A stretch of DNA of 64,000 nucleotides from DATARH01 sp963778385 (GTDB lineage: Bacteria > Pseudomonadota > Alphaproteobacteria > ATCC43930 > CGMCC-115725). Positions within the stretch are counted from its first letter, which is position 1. Each line of letters opens with the position of its first letter. The position numbers and the translations under genes were made by a program. The stretch is taken from positions 1-64,000 of the forward strand of contig CAVZUA010000052.1 of assembly GCA_963778385.1 (NCBI GenBank), in the 5' to 3' direction. Shown here piece by piece: positions 25,038 through 33,772 of the stretch. The notes under the pieces are model-generated. The model had not been told where the DNA came from. It was given only the letters and a program-made list of their open reading frames with translations, and ran no database searches.

Positions 25038-25433
25038 ATGAGCATCGTTCTCGATAAACCGCACGCCCTGCTTCCCACGATCGGCGGCTCGACCTACGTT
25101 AAGCCATCCGAAATGGAGTGGAAGCCGACCCGCTTCGACAAGGTCTCGATCAAGGTGCTGTACGAGGATCCCGAGCGCGGCGAGATGACGTGCCTGCTAA
25201 AGCTCGAACCCGGCGCCCATATTCCGTTTCACAAACACCCCGAGGTCGAGCAGTCGCTGGTGCTGGAAGGCAGCGTCGAGGATCACGACGGGGTGGCGAA
25301 GGCGGGCGACTATATCTGGCGCATCCCCGGCTCCTTGCACGAGAACCATTCTCCCGACGGCGCCGTGTTGTTCGCGGTCTATCGCAAACCGAACATCTAC
25401 TTTCACGCCGCGAAGGAAACCGCCGGCTTCTAA
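25038..25433 (+). CDS. Cupin domain protein
   Basis: The 131-residue single cupin has LEPGAHIPFHKHPEVEQSLV (motif 1: H-x-H ... E) and SLHENHSPDGAVLFAVYRKP (motif 2, His). ATG 25038 is preceded by gcgaaggagcag. The YVKPSEMEWKP start resembles ChrR-type and dihydroxyacetophenone-dioxygenase-type cupins. Function unknown. It precedes a second cupin 208 bp downstream. Confidence 0.82.
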   Translation: MSIVLDKPHALLPTIGGSTYVKPSEMEWKPTRFDKVSIKVLYEDPERGEMTCLLKLEPGAHIPFHKHPEVEQSLVLEGSVEDHDGVAKAGDYIWRIPGSLHENHSPDGAVLFAVYRKPNIYFHAAKETAGF

Positions 25434-25448
25434 CGGATCGTCCGTTAC

Positions 25449-25568
25449 GCAGCCCCCTCCGGCTCGCTGGGCTCGCCACCTCCCCCGCAAGCAGGGGAGG
25501 AACCTAGAGGTGATCCTCCTCCGCAAAGCGGGGGAGGGGGACCATGCGCAGCATGGTGGAGGGGGCAT
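25449..25568. repeat. Repeat family D-like G/C hairpins
   Basis: This stretch between the two cupin genes contains cctcccc-cgcaagca-ggggagg (25479-25500), a 7-bp hairpin, and a second ctcctccgcaaagcggggga g (25516-25536). They have the form of terminators without T-runs. Confidence 0.6.
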
Positions 25569-25641
25569 TGCCGAGGTTTCTGGACCCCGCTTTCGCGGGA
25601 GTGACGATAAGAGGTCGATCGATCTCCAGGAGGGCATGGAC

Positions 25642-26100
25642 ATGACAGCTAAAGGTTTTGTCGTACCGCCGGGCGGCGGCAAGCATCACGCCTCGCCGAC
25701 CCCCGGCCGCTTCTTCGACCTGAAGCTGCTGAGCGGCGAAACCGACAGCAGCATCATGCTGTTCGAGGAGACGCTGCCCGCCGGCACCACCAGCCTTCAC
25801 CACCTGCACTATGACAGCGACGAGGTTGCCTGGGTGCTTGAGGGTGAACTCGCCTTCAAGATCGGCGATGAGATCACCTCCGGCGGTCCCGGTACCTGCG
25901 CCTTCATGCCGCGCAACGTCCCGCACGCCTGGAAGAACACCGGCAGCGCGCCCGCCCGGGTCCTTTTCCTCTACACCCCGGCCGGCGCCGGCGGGTGGAT
26001 CGAGGCCATGGCCGATGGCGGCACGCCGAAGGACGCCGCCGAGCGCGCCGCATTCTGCGAGCGCTACCGCTGGGAAATCCTCGGCCCCAATCCGCTGTAG
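25642..26100 (+). CDS. Cupin domain protein
   Basis: The 152-residue cupin has LPAGTTSLHHLHYDSDEVAW (motif 1, H-x-x-H ... E) and FMPRNVPHAWKNTGSAPARV (motif 2, His). ATG 25642 is favoured by caggaggg seven bases upstream; ATG 25636 sits too close. It resembles quercetin-dioxygenase-type cupins. It is followed after 57 bp by an ABC substrate-binding protein. Confidence 0.82.
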   Translation: MTAKGFVVPPGGGKHHASPTPGRFFDLKLLSGETDSSIMLFEETLPAGTTSLHHLHYDSDEVAWVLEGELAFKIGDEITSGGPGTCAFMPRNVPHAWKNTGSAPARVLFLYTPAGAGGWIEAMADGGTPKDAAERAAFCERYRWEILGPNPL

Positions 26101-26157
26101 TTGCGAGCGGCCGGCGACGTCATGCCGGCCAAGGTCGCAAAAAAAGAGGGCGAGGCC

Positions 26158-27747
26158 GTGCGGAATTTTGTGGCGCGATGGGCGCCGATCGGGTTCGCCG
26201 CGATGCTTTCGGCCGCGCCGGCGTCGGCGGCGCAGAAGGGCGGGGTGCTGCGGCTTTTCCAGTACGACAGCCCGGCGAGCATGTCGATCCACGAAGAGGC
26301 GCTGAATTCGGCCCAGAACCCGATGATGGCCGTCTTCAACAACCTCGTCGTCTACGAGCAGGATGAGCCGCAAAACCGGCTGGACACGATCGTCCCGGAG
26401 CTGGCCACCGGCTGGTCGTGGAACGCCGATATGACCGCGCTCACCTTCCAGCTCCGGCCCGGCGTGAGTTGGCACGACGGCGTGCCCTTTACCGCCGCCG
26501 ATGTCAAATGCACTTGGGACCTGCTGCTCGGCAATGCCGCCGACAGGCTGCGCGCCAACCCGCGCAAGGCCTGGTACCGCAATCTGGAGTCGGTCAGCAC
26601 CGACGGCGACAGCGCGACCTTCCACCTGAAACGGCCGCAGCCCGCCTTTATCGCCTTGCTCGCCTCCGGCTATTCGCCCGTCTACCCCTGCCACGTCACG
26701 CCGCAGAGCATGCGCCAGCATCCGATCGGCACCGGGCCGTTTAAGTTCGTCGCCTACCAGCCGAACGAATTCATCAAGCTCGCGCGCAACGACCGGTACT
26801 GGCGCGAGGGGCGGCCTTACCTCGACGGCATCGAGTGGACCATCATCCCCAACCGCTCGACGGCCATGCTGGCGTTCATCGCCGGCCAGTTCGACATGAC
26901 GTTTCCGTTCGGGCTGACCGTGCCGCTGATGAAAAACCTCCAGGCCGAGGCACCGGGAGCAGTCTGTGAGGTCGAGCCCGCCGACCAAAGCACCAACCTG
27001 ATCGTCAACCGCGACGCCCCGCCCTTTGACAACCCGGACATCCGCCGGGCGATGGCGCTGACGCTCGACCGCAAGAGCTTTATCGAGATCCTCGCCGACG
27101 GGCAGGGCGACATCGGCGGCGCGATGCAGCCGGCGCCGCAAGGCGTCTGGGGGATGCCGGCGGAGATGCTGAGCACATTGCCCGGCTACGATCCGAATGT
27201 CGGCAAGAACCGCATCGCGGCCCGCAAGCTCATGGAGGCCGCCGGCTACGGCCCCAACAACCGGCTCGCGGTCAAGGTGTCGGTGCGCAACACGCCGCCG
27301 TTTCGCGACCCCGCCGTAATCCTCATCGACCAACTGCGGGAAATCTATATCGACGGAGAACTGGACGTGGTCGAAACCGCCAACTGGTTTCCCAAGGTCT
27401 ACCGCAAGGACTACAAGCTCGGGCTCAACCTGACGGGGGTCGGCGTCGACGACCCGGACGCGCAATTCTACGAGAATTACGTCTGCGGCTCCGACCGCAA
27501 CTACACCGGCTACTGCAATCCCGACATCGACAAGCTGTTCGATCAGCAATCAGAAGAACGAGACCAGAACAAGCGCCGCCGTCTTGTCTGGGATATCGAC
27601 CGCAAACTGCAGGAGGACAACGCCCGCCCGATCCTCTACCACAACCGCTTCGCGACCTGCCGCCAGCCGCAGGTCAAGGGGCTGACCATCATGGTCAACA
27701 GCCTGTTCAACGGCTGGCGCATGGAGGATGTCTGGCTCGACCGCTGA
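26158..27747 (+). CDS. ABC transporter periplasmic peptide/solute-binding protein
   Basis: The protein has ~529 residues from GTG 26158, with a signal peptide VRNFVARWAPIGFAAMLSAA (cut at ASA-AQ). It belongs to SBP family 5 (oligopeptide type): PELATGWSWNADMTALTFQL, PGVSWHDGVPFTAADVKCTW, HPIGTGPFKFVAYQPNEFIK. It is an orphan: no permease or ATPase gene is adjacent. An ATG at 26122 is an alternative start, but the GTG gives a cleaner signal peptide and has agagggcgag upstream. Ligand unknown. Confidence 0.85.
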   Translation: MRNFVARWAPIGFAAMLSAAPASAAQKGGVLRLFQYDSPASMSIHEEALNSAQNPMMAVFNNLVVYEQDEPQNRLDTIVPELATGWSWNADMTALTFQLRPGVSWHDGVPFTAADVKCTWDLLLGNAADRLRANPRKAWYRNLESVSTDGDSATFHLKRPQPAFIALLASGYSPVYPCHVTPQSMRQHPIGTGPFKFVAYQPNEFIKLARNDRYWREGRPYLDGIEWTIIPNRSTAMLAFIAGQFDMTFPFGLTVPLMKNLQAEAPGAVCEVEPADQSTNLIVNRDAPPFDNPDIRRAMALTLDRKSFIEILADGQGDIGGAMQPAPQGVWGMPAEMLSTLPGYDPNVGKNRIAARKLMEAAGYGPNNRLAVKVSVRNTPPFRDPAVILIDQLREIYIDGELDVVETANWFPKVYRKDYKLGLNLTGVGVDDPDAQFYENYVCGSDRNYTGYCNPDIDKLFDQQSEERDQNKRRRLVWDIDRKLQEDNARPILYHNRFATCRQPQVKGLTIMVNSLFNGWRMEDVWLDR

Positions 27748-27912
27748 TCGTATGCCGTGCCCCTGATCCACCCACGCCGCAAGTCGCTCACCGTCGAGAC
27801 GACGGCTTTTAATCCCCTTCCTCAAAAAACTTCTTTACCTACTGGTCCCCACCTTGTTCGCGGTTCGGTTGACGGATAAAGTTGCCACAGAAGCGCCCCA
27901 TACGGTGCCCCA

Positions 27913-28386
27913 ATGCATCGACGAAGCCGCCTCATTAGGTGTCTTATCGCCTCGCTCTTCTGCTGCAGCTTGGTTAGCGGCGGCGTGGTGGTTGCCCGCG
28001 TCGTGGCGACGCTTATGCCTCTCTCCGAGAGAGACGTTCCTTTTCGGCCAGTAAAATCCGTGCCCATTCAATCGATCGAGTTCTTTAGACGAGCCGACCC
28101 GGCAAAATGCCCCGAAGAAAGGGACCCTGTTGGATATGGCTGGACGGAGGCAACGCGAAAAAACCCTGATTTCAATGTCGTCCTGGGTTGTTTTAAGAAG
28201 GCGAAAGAACGTGCGCAATGTGGCGCAGATTGGAGTGCAGGCGTAATTGTGTATTATCGCTTGGCGGAAACCCTTGATGAAAAACAAGAAGGTCAGATTC
28301 TCATGCAGAAGGAGCTCGTTTCAGCGGAATCGATTTGTAAAAGGACGATCGATTATTATCGCGGTCGAATGGATCAAAAATCATAA
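27913..28386 (+). CDS. Hypothetical protein, N-terminal membrane anchor, low-GC patch
   Basis: The 157-residue product starts MHRRSRLIRCLIASLFCCSL then VSGGVVVARVVATL, a signal anchor, followed by a soluble ~110-residue region with three Cys (ADPAKCPEE, LGCFKKAKERAQCGAD) and a charged end. No family is recognised. The GC content falls through it compared with the surrounding genes. No clear ribosome site precedes ATG 27913, so the start is uncertain. It is followed by another unrecognised membrane gene, with which it likely forms a foreign pair. Confidence 0.55.
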   Translation: MHRRSRLIRCLIASLFCCSLVSGGVVVARVVATLMPLSERDVPFRPVKSVPIQSIEFFRRADPAKCPEERDPVGYGWTEATRKNPDFNVVLGCFKKAKERAQCGADWSAGVIVYYRLAETLDEKQEGQILMQKELVSAESICKRTIDYYRGRMDQKS

Positions 28387-28425
28387 ATAATATAATTTTT
28401 TCAAATTACAGACCGATAACAGTTA

Positions 28426-28941
28426 ATGCTTTCACATCTTGCCTCTTTTCCTATGGTAAACAGTATTATATTTGCGGCATTTGTCACATGTCTGTGTTGG
28501 ATTGCATTCATTACTAATCATTTGAATCTACGTCCAAAAATACAAACCGCCGTCATCGTTCTATGCGTTGTCGTAGGAGTTTTGGGCACGCTCTTTTCAG
28601 TGTCGCAATTTTTCGATTTTCCACGCCAAATCCCGAACGCAAACGACGTTGCGCAACTCATCTCTTCCGGACCACACTCTCTAGTGTGGGGATTAGTAAT
28701 AGCCGTCTTATTATATAGATTTAGAGGAATACGCCCCGTACTGTATGGAATTTTGGAAATATTGGCGGGCCTGCTTTCGATGTTTGTGGCTATAACAAAT
28801 ATAAATGGGGATTCTTTGGCAACCTTTGTAACGTTTGTAGGAGGAATGTACGTCATAATCCGAGGATTAGACAATATAGATAGAGGGTTGCAAAGTCGTT
28901 ATTTCAGAGAATATTGGGGCATATTATTCCCAAAACGTTAA
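28426..28941 (+). CDS. Hypothetical four-helix membrane protein, A/T-rich
   Basis: The 171-residue protein has four hydrophobic segments: MVNSIIFAAFVTCLCWIAFI, IQTAVIVLCVVVGVLGTLFS, SLVWGLVIAVLLYRFRG and VLYGILEILAGLLSMFVAIT, with a polar C-terminal tail (RGLDNIDRGLQSRYFREYWG). No family is recognised. It is in the most A/T-rich part of the window (28381-28440 has 14 G/C in 60), so it is very likely acquired. It starts 39 bp after the previous gene. The pair could be a defence-type or effector/immunity unit, but nothing in the sequence shows this. Confidence 0.6.
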   Translation: MLSHLASFPMVNSIIFAAFVTCLCWIAFITNHLNLRPKIQTAVIVLCVVVGVLGTLFSVSQFFDFPRQIPNANDVAQLISSGPHSLVWGLVIAVLLYRFRGIRPVLYGILEILAGLLSMFVAITNINGDSLATFVTFVGGMYVIIRGLDNIDRGLQSRYFREYWGILFPKR

Positions 28942-29002
28942 ATTATTATTAGAAAAACAATTATGCACATTATTTTTAATAAATACTTTCATTTTTGAGA
29001 TC

Positions 29003-29686
29003 TTAATCCCGCCACACCTCGCCCCAACGGTCCGCATACGCCACATCGCGCACCGGCTTGCGGGTGAGGGGGCCGAAATTCTGCAGAGGCCAGCCGATCG
29101 GCATCAGCGCGAAGGTGGCGACCTCGGCCGGGATGCCGAGCAGCGTCTTGAGATCGTCCTCGCAGCGCAGATGGTTGGTGGTCAGCACCGTGCCGAGCCC
29201 GAGCGCGCGGCAGGCGAGGAGGATGTTCTGCACCGCCGGGTAGATGCTGGCGCCGCGGATGCGGTCGGCATAAGCGAGTTCGGCGTCGTAATCGATCTCC
29301 GGCGGCAGCGCCTCGCGCGCCGGCTGCGCCCGCTGCTTCGCGCACACCACGAGGATCACCGGCACCTCGGCGAGGTGATCCCATAGCCAGCCGCCGCCCT
29401 GCATCATGCGCCGGTACTGCGCCTCGCTGAGATGCGCCGGACGTCCACGCGCCGCGTAGACCTTGACCGCAATGTCCGACCCCTTGCGGTAGACCGCCCC
29501 GACCTGCCGGCGCAGCTCGGGGTCGCGCACGACGAGAAATACCCAGTCCTGCGCGTTGCCGCCCGACGGCGCCTGCGTCGCCGCCTCCAGTACCCGCGTG
29601 ATCAATTCGCCGGACACCGGGTCGGCGCTTAGACGGCGGATCGATCGCGCCGAATACATCGCCTCGAACAGCGTGATGTCGGTCAT
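29003..29686 (-). CDS. Nitroreductase family protein
   Basis: The 227-residue flavoenzyme has the nitroreductase start MTDITLFEAMYSARSIRRLS, then TQAPSGGNAQDWVFLVVRDP (FMN-binding), GASIYPAVQNILLACRALGL and GTVLTTNHLRCEDDLKTLLG, and ends VAYADRWGEVWRD. These NAD(P)H-dependent FMN enzymes reduce nitroaromatics, quinones or enones. It is downstream of the 2Fe-2S remnant on the same strand, with five bases between them. Confidence 0.9.
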   Translation of the reverse strand: MTDITLFEAMYSARSIRRLSADPVSGELITRVLEAATQAPSGGNAQDWVFLVVRDPELRRQVGAVYRKGSDIAVKVYAARGRPAHLSEAQYRRMMQGGGWLWDHLAEVPVILVVCAKQRAQPAREALPPEIDYDAELAYADRIRGASIYPAVQNILLACRALGLGTVLTTNHLRCEDDLKTLLGIPAEVATFALMPIGWPLQNFGPLTRKPVRDVAYADRWGEVWRD

Positions 29687-29691
29687 GCGGG

Positions 29692-30000
29692 CTATTCCCC
29701 TACGGCAGTCGCGACCTCGCTCGTCGGTGTTGACGCGGGCGCCGCCGAGGCCCCGGCCAACCGTTCGAGCTCAATGAGGATATCCTCCTCCGTCGTTCCT
29801 TTCGGCACCACGAAAACTCTTCCCGGATGGCTGGCATCGATCGTCGTCACCGCCTTTTTGGGGCAAACGTCCGGGCAACGCGTCTCGATAATCCGGACGG
29901 AGCGTCCGTAACCCTGCTCCTTCAGCTCGGCACGCAGCGCGGTGCGCAAGCTGTCTCGTCCGCTTGAGCCGAAGCCGCCATTCAGTTTGCGGGAGGGCGC
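29692..30000 (-). pseudogene. (2Fe-2S) thioredoxin-like ferredoxin, 5'-truncated
   Basis: The readable frame is KLNGGFGSSGRDSLRTAL, then RSVRIIETRCPDVCPKKAVT and VFVVPKGTTEEDILIELERL, the pattern of the thioredoxin-like 2Fe-2S domain. The C-terminal pair CPDVC is present, but the N-terminal part, including the first Cys, is missing: a TAA lies immediately upstream of the coding signal. The point of loss lies next to the repeat block at 30084-30420. It is likely inactive. Alternative: a short protein initiating at TTG near 29958. Confidence 0.55.
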
Positions 30001-30083
30001 TTAGGTGTGCGCCGAAGCGTCGAATGTCATCGCCTCGACAGGCCGAGCCACCGAATTTGTCTCCTGAGGGAAGGACCGCCGCC

Positions 30084-30420
30084 GTCATTGCGTCCTTCGA
30101 GACGCCCGCTTGCGGGCTCCTCAGGATGACGTCGGTATATACACTGAGGCTACGTCATCCTGAGAGCCTGACTTAAAATTGTTCTCGTCATTCCGGGGCG
30201 GCCCACCGGGCCGAACCCGGAACCCATGAACACGGCCTTGTCCGTCGTCGCTGCAACGCCGAGACACGTTTTTCGAGGCCTGTGTTCATGGGTTCCGGGT
30301 TCATCGCTACGCGATGCCCCGGAATGACGCCGGAAAATGGGCGCCGGGAAAGGGTCCTCTACGGCATTTCGGGTCAGGCTCACAGGAGCGAGCGGAGCCC
30401 GCGTCTCGAAGGACGCAGGA
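30084..30420. repeat. Composite palindromic repeat: family A copy 4 inside family B arms
   Basis: Same layout as 8851-9163. A B left arm with an inner repeat (30084-30172) is followed by family A (30187-30328, 142 bp) and a B right arm (about 30373-30420: gggtcaggctcacagg ... gcgtctcgaaggacgca). The ~560-bp gap (30003-30564) otherwise holds nothing I can call. Confidence 0.75.
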
Positions 30421-30564
30421 TATCGCAGCTTTCGCCGGAAGGCGGCGCAACAACGACGCTAAAATCGCCAAAATCAGGGCGTATGGCATGCGTCGTCGAA
30501 GCGATGGTGGAAACCGGCAGTGGCTGTAAATTTCCTGCAGATATCAGCGAAAACAGCCAGCCGC

Positions 30565-31761
30565 TTATCCCACCGCCAGCGCCGCCACCCCCGGCAGTTC
30601 CTTGCCTTCGAGCCATTCGAGAAAGGCACCGCCCGCGGTCGAGACATAGGTGAGCTTGTCCTCGACCCCCGCCGCCGCCAGCGCCGCGACCGTGTCGCCG
30701 CCGCCGGCGACGCTCAGCAGCTTCCCCGACGCGGTCAGCTCGGCGACGGTCTTTGCCAGCGCCACCGTGGCGCGGTCGAACGGCTTGACCTCGAACGCGC
30801 CGACCGGCCCGTTCCACACCAGCGTCTTGCACTCGCCGAGCGCGGCCGAGATCTGTGCGACGCTGTCCGGCCCGATATCGAGCATCATTGCGTCCGACGG
30901 CACCGCGTTGACCCCGACGGTGCGGGTCATCACCCCGGCTTCGAGCTTGCCAGCGGTCACCGCGTCGTCCGGCAGGATGATCGTGCAGCCGGATTTTTCC
31001 GCGGCAGCCAGGATCTCCCGCGCCGTGTCGGCCATCTCCTTTTCGCACAGCGAGCGGCCGACGCCGCGGCCTTGGGCGAAGAGGAAGGTATTCGCCATCG
31101 CCCCGCCGATCGCCAGCCGGTCGACCTTGGAGATGATGAATTTCAAGAGGTCGAGCTTGGTCGAGACCTTGGAGCCGCCGACCAGCGCCATGACCGGCTT
31201 TTGCGGGTGTTCGAGCGCCGCGCCGAGTGCCTCCAATTCGGCCTGCATCAGCTTACCGGCCGCGTTCGGCAGCAGATGCGCCAGCGCCTCGATCGAGGCA
31301 TGCGCGCGATGCGCCGCGGAAAACGCGTCGTCGACATACACATCGCCGAGCTCCGCGAGTTGCTTGGCGAAGGCCGGATCGTTCTTCTCCTCTTCCGGGT
31401 GGAACCGCAGGTTTTCCAGCAGCGCCACTTCGCCGGGCTGCAGCGCATCGACCACCTTCTTCGCCTCCGGCCCGACGCAATCGGTCGCGAAATGGACCGT
31501 CTTGCCGCCGATCGCCTGGCTCAGCGGTCCGACCAGCGGTTTCAACGATTGCGATGGGTCGACGCCCTTCGGACGGCCGAAATGCGACAGCACGATGGTC
31601 TTGGCACCCTTGGCGATCAGCGCCTCGATGGTCGGTGCCAGGCGTTCGATGCGCGTCGCGTCGGTGACCTTGCCGTCCTTGACCGGCACATTGAGGTCGG
31701 CGCGCAGCAGCACGCGTTTGCCGGCGACGGCGAGATCATCGATCGTGTGGAACCGTGGCAT
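30565..31761 (-). CDS. pgk: Phosphoglycerate kinase
   Basis: The 398-residue protein has the full PGK pattern: VLLRADLNVPVKDGKVTDAT, KTIVLSHFGRPKG, NLRFHPEEEKNDPAFAKQLA, FSAAHRAHASIEA, KPVMALVGGSKVSTKLDLLK, WNGPVGAFEVKPFDRATVAL and the C-terminal LSVAGGGDTVAALAAAGVED, where GGGDT binds nucleotide. It transfers phosphate from 1,3-bisphosphoglycerate to ADP in glycolysis. ATG 31761 follows aggagg. It is not next to gap or fba. The convergent repeat block lies downstream. Confidence 0.97.
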   Translation of the reverse strand: MPRFHTIDDLAVAGKRVLLRADLNVPVKDGKVTDATRIERLAPTIEALIAKGAKTIVLSHFGRPKGVDPSQSLKPLVGPLSQAIGGKTVHFATDCVGPEAKKVVDALQPGEVALLENLRFHPEEEKNDPAFAKQLAELGDVYVDDAFSAAHRAHASIEALAHLLPNAAGKLMQAELEALGAALEHPQKPVMALVGGSKVSTKLDLLKFIISKVDRLAIGGAMANTFLFAQGRGVGRSLCEKEMADTAREILAAAEKSGCTIILPDDAVTAGKLEAGVMTRTVGVNAVPSDAMMLDIGPDSVAQISAALGECKTLVWNGPVGAFEVKPFDRATVALAKTVAELTASGKLLSVAGGGDTVAALAAAGVEDKLTYVSTAGGAFLEWLEGKELPGVAALAVG

Positions 31762-31858
31762 GGCTTTCTGGCCTCCTGGGGAAATTCGTCGCGGCCGATT
31801 AAAGCGAAGCCGCACGGGACTTTGCAAACCCGGCGGCGCGACCTAATTGCTGGGCATC

Positions 31859-32902
31859 ATGCCGACCGCGCTCGACAAACTTGTCTACGACGCCACGCAA
31901 GCAGCGCGCGTGTCGTGGTTTTTCGGCCAGAAGCTGCTGGCGGCGCGTTTCTCGAAACCGCTGCCGCTGCCCGAACACCTCAAGGACCGGCCGATGCCGG
32001 ACCGGCGCCGCATCCTCGCCGATCTGCGCAAGCTGTTGGAGCAGGACTGGCGCAACATCGCCGCCGGAGTTTACGCGGCGCCCGAGGAATGGCGCGGCAA
32101 CCCGCTGGCCGGACTGCGCGAGGCCAACGATTTCTTCGCCGATCTCGGTGCCGTCGAAGCGCGCCGCCACGGCGATCCGGGCGACAGCCTGCTGCAGCAC
32201 CCCGACGCCGCGCGCTACCCGGCCTATTACCGCCGCCACTTCCATTTCCAGAGCGACGGCTACCTGAGCGCCGCCTCGGCCGAGCGTTACGACCATCAGG
32301 TCGAGGTGCTGTTTGGCGGCGGCGCGGCGGCGATGCGCCGGCAGGCGCTGGTGCCGCTACGCCACGCACTGTTGGAGATACCCGGCGGCGCGCGCTCGGC
32401 GCGGCTGCTGGATGTCGCCTGCGGCACCGGCGCCTTCCTCGCCGATGTCAAGCGCAACCATCCGCGCCTCGCGGTCACCGGGATCGACCTCTCGCCGCCC
32501 TACCTCGATGTGGCGCGTCGGCGGCTCGGCGCGTGGTCGCGCGCAACGCTTGTCGAGGCCAATGCCGAACGCCTGCCGCTCGCCGAATCGAGCGTCGATA
32601 TCGTGACCTGCATCTATCTGTTTCATGAGCTGCCGCGCCGCGCGCGGCGTGCCGCCGCCGCCGAATTCGCCCGCGTGCTCAAACCCGGCGGCCGGCTGAT
32701 TCTGGTCAATTCGCTGCAGACCGGCGACGAGCCCGATTACGACGCGATGCTCGACTGGTTCCCGCTGGCGTTTCATGAACCCTACTACGCCAGTTACTTG
32801 CGGGAGGATTTGGCCCGCCTGGTCGGCCCGGCTTTCCAAAAACTTGACGAAACGCCCGCCTATCTATCAAAGGTGCAGAGCTACCGGCGTGTCGTTTTTT
32901 AA
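31859..32902 (+). CDS. Class I SAM-dependent methyltransferase
   Basis: The 347-residue protein has an N-terminal ~170-residue helical extension and a Rossmann domain: motif I LLDVACGTGAFLADVKRNHP, motif II VTGIDLSPPYLDVARRRLGA, acidic NAERLPLAESSVDIVTCIYL, then FARVLKPGGRLILVNSLQTG. The PAYYRRHFHFQSDGYLSAAS stretch occurs in uncharacterised methyltransferases of this kind. Start at ATG 31859; TTG 31847 is in frame. It is divergent from pgk; substrate unknown. Confidence 0.85.
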   Translation: MPTALDKLVYDATQAARVSWFFGQKLLAARFSKPLPLPEHLKDRPMPDRRRILADLRKLLEQDWRNIAAGVYAAPEEWRGNPLAGLREANDFFADLGAVEARRHGDPGDSLLQHPDAARYPAYYRRHFHFQSDGYLSAASAERYDHQVEVLFGGGAAAMRRQALVPLRHALLEIPGGARSARLLDVACGTGAFLADVKRNHPRLAVTGIDLSPPYLDVARRRLGAWSRATLVEANAERLPLAESSVDIVTCIYLFHELPRRARRAAAAEFARVLKPGGRLILVNSLQTGDEPDYDAMLDWFPLAFHEPYYASYLREDLARLVGPAFQKLDETPAYLSKVQSYRRVVF

Positions 32903-32921
32903 CACCATATCTAGTTCCCTA

Positions 32922-32950
32922 TTGGCCGCGACCCACAAGGGTGCTACTGT
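32922..32950 (+). promoter_or_regulatory. Predicted promoter of gcrA
   Basis: TTGGCC (32922-32927) and TACTGT (32945-32950) are separated by 17 bp. The predicted start is near 32957, and ggtgggggat is the ribosome site before ATG 32996. Confidence 0.5.
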
Positions 32951-32995
32951 ATGTTGTGGGGCAAACAGCCCGTCCTACAGCATACGGTGGGGGAT

Positions 32996-33346
32996 ATGAT
33001 CGACTTAGGCACCTGGACGCCCGAGCGCATCGAACAACTGACCCTTCTTTGGGACGAAGGCGTCACGACCGCAGAGATCGGCCGGCGGATCGGCGTCACC
33101 AAGAACGCGGTGATCGGCAAGGTCCATCGCCTCGGCCTGGTGCCACGGGTCATCACCCAGAAGCCGGCGCCGCGGCGCAACGTCTTCGAATTCACCGGCC
33201 CCGTTTGCATGTGGCCGCACGGTCATCCCGGTGACGACGACTTCCATTTCTGCGGCGGCCGGCCGATGCCCGGCAAGCCGTATTGCGAGGGCCACTCGGC
33301 CTTGGCCTACATCAAGCCGAAAGAGCCGAAGGCCAACGCCGCCTAA
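32996..33346 (+). CDS. gcrA: GcrA cell cycle regulator family protein
   Basis: The 116-residue protein starts with the GcrA N-terminus WTPERIEQLTLLWDEGVTTA then EIGRRIGVTKNAVIGKVHRL, an HTH that recognises methylated GANTC sites. The middle is basic, and the C-terminus has a conserved CMWPHGHPGDDDFHFCGGRP and YCEGH zinc-ribbon-like part. GcrA works with CcrM and sigma-70 in the alphaproteobacterial cell cycle. ATG 32996 is chosen over 32951 because of the ggtgggggat site. The last four bases overlap the convergent arsC gene. Confidence 0.94.
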   Translation: MIDLGTWTPERIEQLTLLWDEGVTTAEIGRRIGVTKNAVIGKVHRLGLVPRVITQKPAPRRNVFEFTGPVCMWPHGHPGDDDFHFCGGRPMPGKPYCEGHSALAYIKPKEPKANAA

Positions 33347-33684
33347 AGCACCTTCAGCACCGCCTCGGGCGGCCGGCCCAACGCGGCCTTGCCGCCCGAG
33401 ACGACGATCGGCCGCTCGACGATGATCGCCTGCCTGGCCATCGCCGCGATCAGCTGATCCTCGGACAGCGCCGCCGGCTCCACCCCGGCGGCCGCAGCCT
33501 CCTTCTTGCGGACGATTGCCTTCGCCGGCAGGCCAAGCTGCCTGAGCAGCGTCTTGAGCTGCGCCGCGGTATAGGGCGTCTTCAGATACTCCACGATTTC
33601 CGGCTCGACCCCCTTGTCGCGCAGTAGCGCCAGGGTTTTCCGCGAGGTGTTGCAGCGCGGGTTGTGGTAGATGGTGACCGGCAT
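33343..33684 (-). CDS. arsC: ArsC family reductase (arsenate reductase/Spx-like)
   Basis: The 113-residue thioredoxin-like protein starts MPVTIYHNPRCNTSRKTLAL, whose Cys11 in the NPRCNTSR loop is the catalytic Cys of glutaredoxin-coupled arsenate reductases. It continues IVEYLKTPYTAAQLKTLLRQ and ends PIVVSGGKAALGRPPEAVLK, giving the conserved Arg residues of the family. No other ars genes are present, so an arsenic role is unproven. The start ATG 33684 faces a divergent DUF3830 gene. Confidence 0.9.
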   Translation of the reverse strand: MPVTIYHNPRCNTSRKTLALLRDKGVEPEIVEYLKTPYTAAQLKTLLRQLGLPAKAIVRKKEAAAAGVEPAALSEDQLIAAMARQAIIVERPIVVSGGKAALGRPPEAVLKVL

Positions 33685-33772
33685 CGAAGCGCTCCCGGCG
33701 AGTTGATTGTCGCGCCCATTGTCCCCGCCTAGAGTGGCTTCGCAAGCCGCTATCGCGAAGGGCAGGGGCCGC

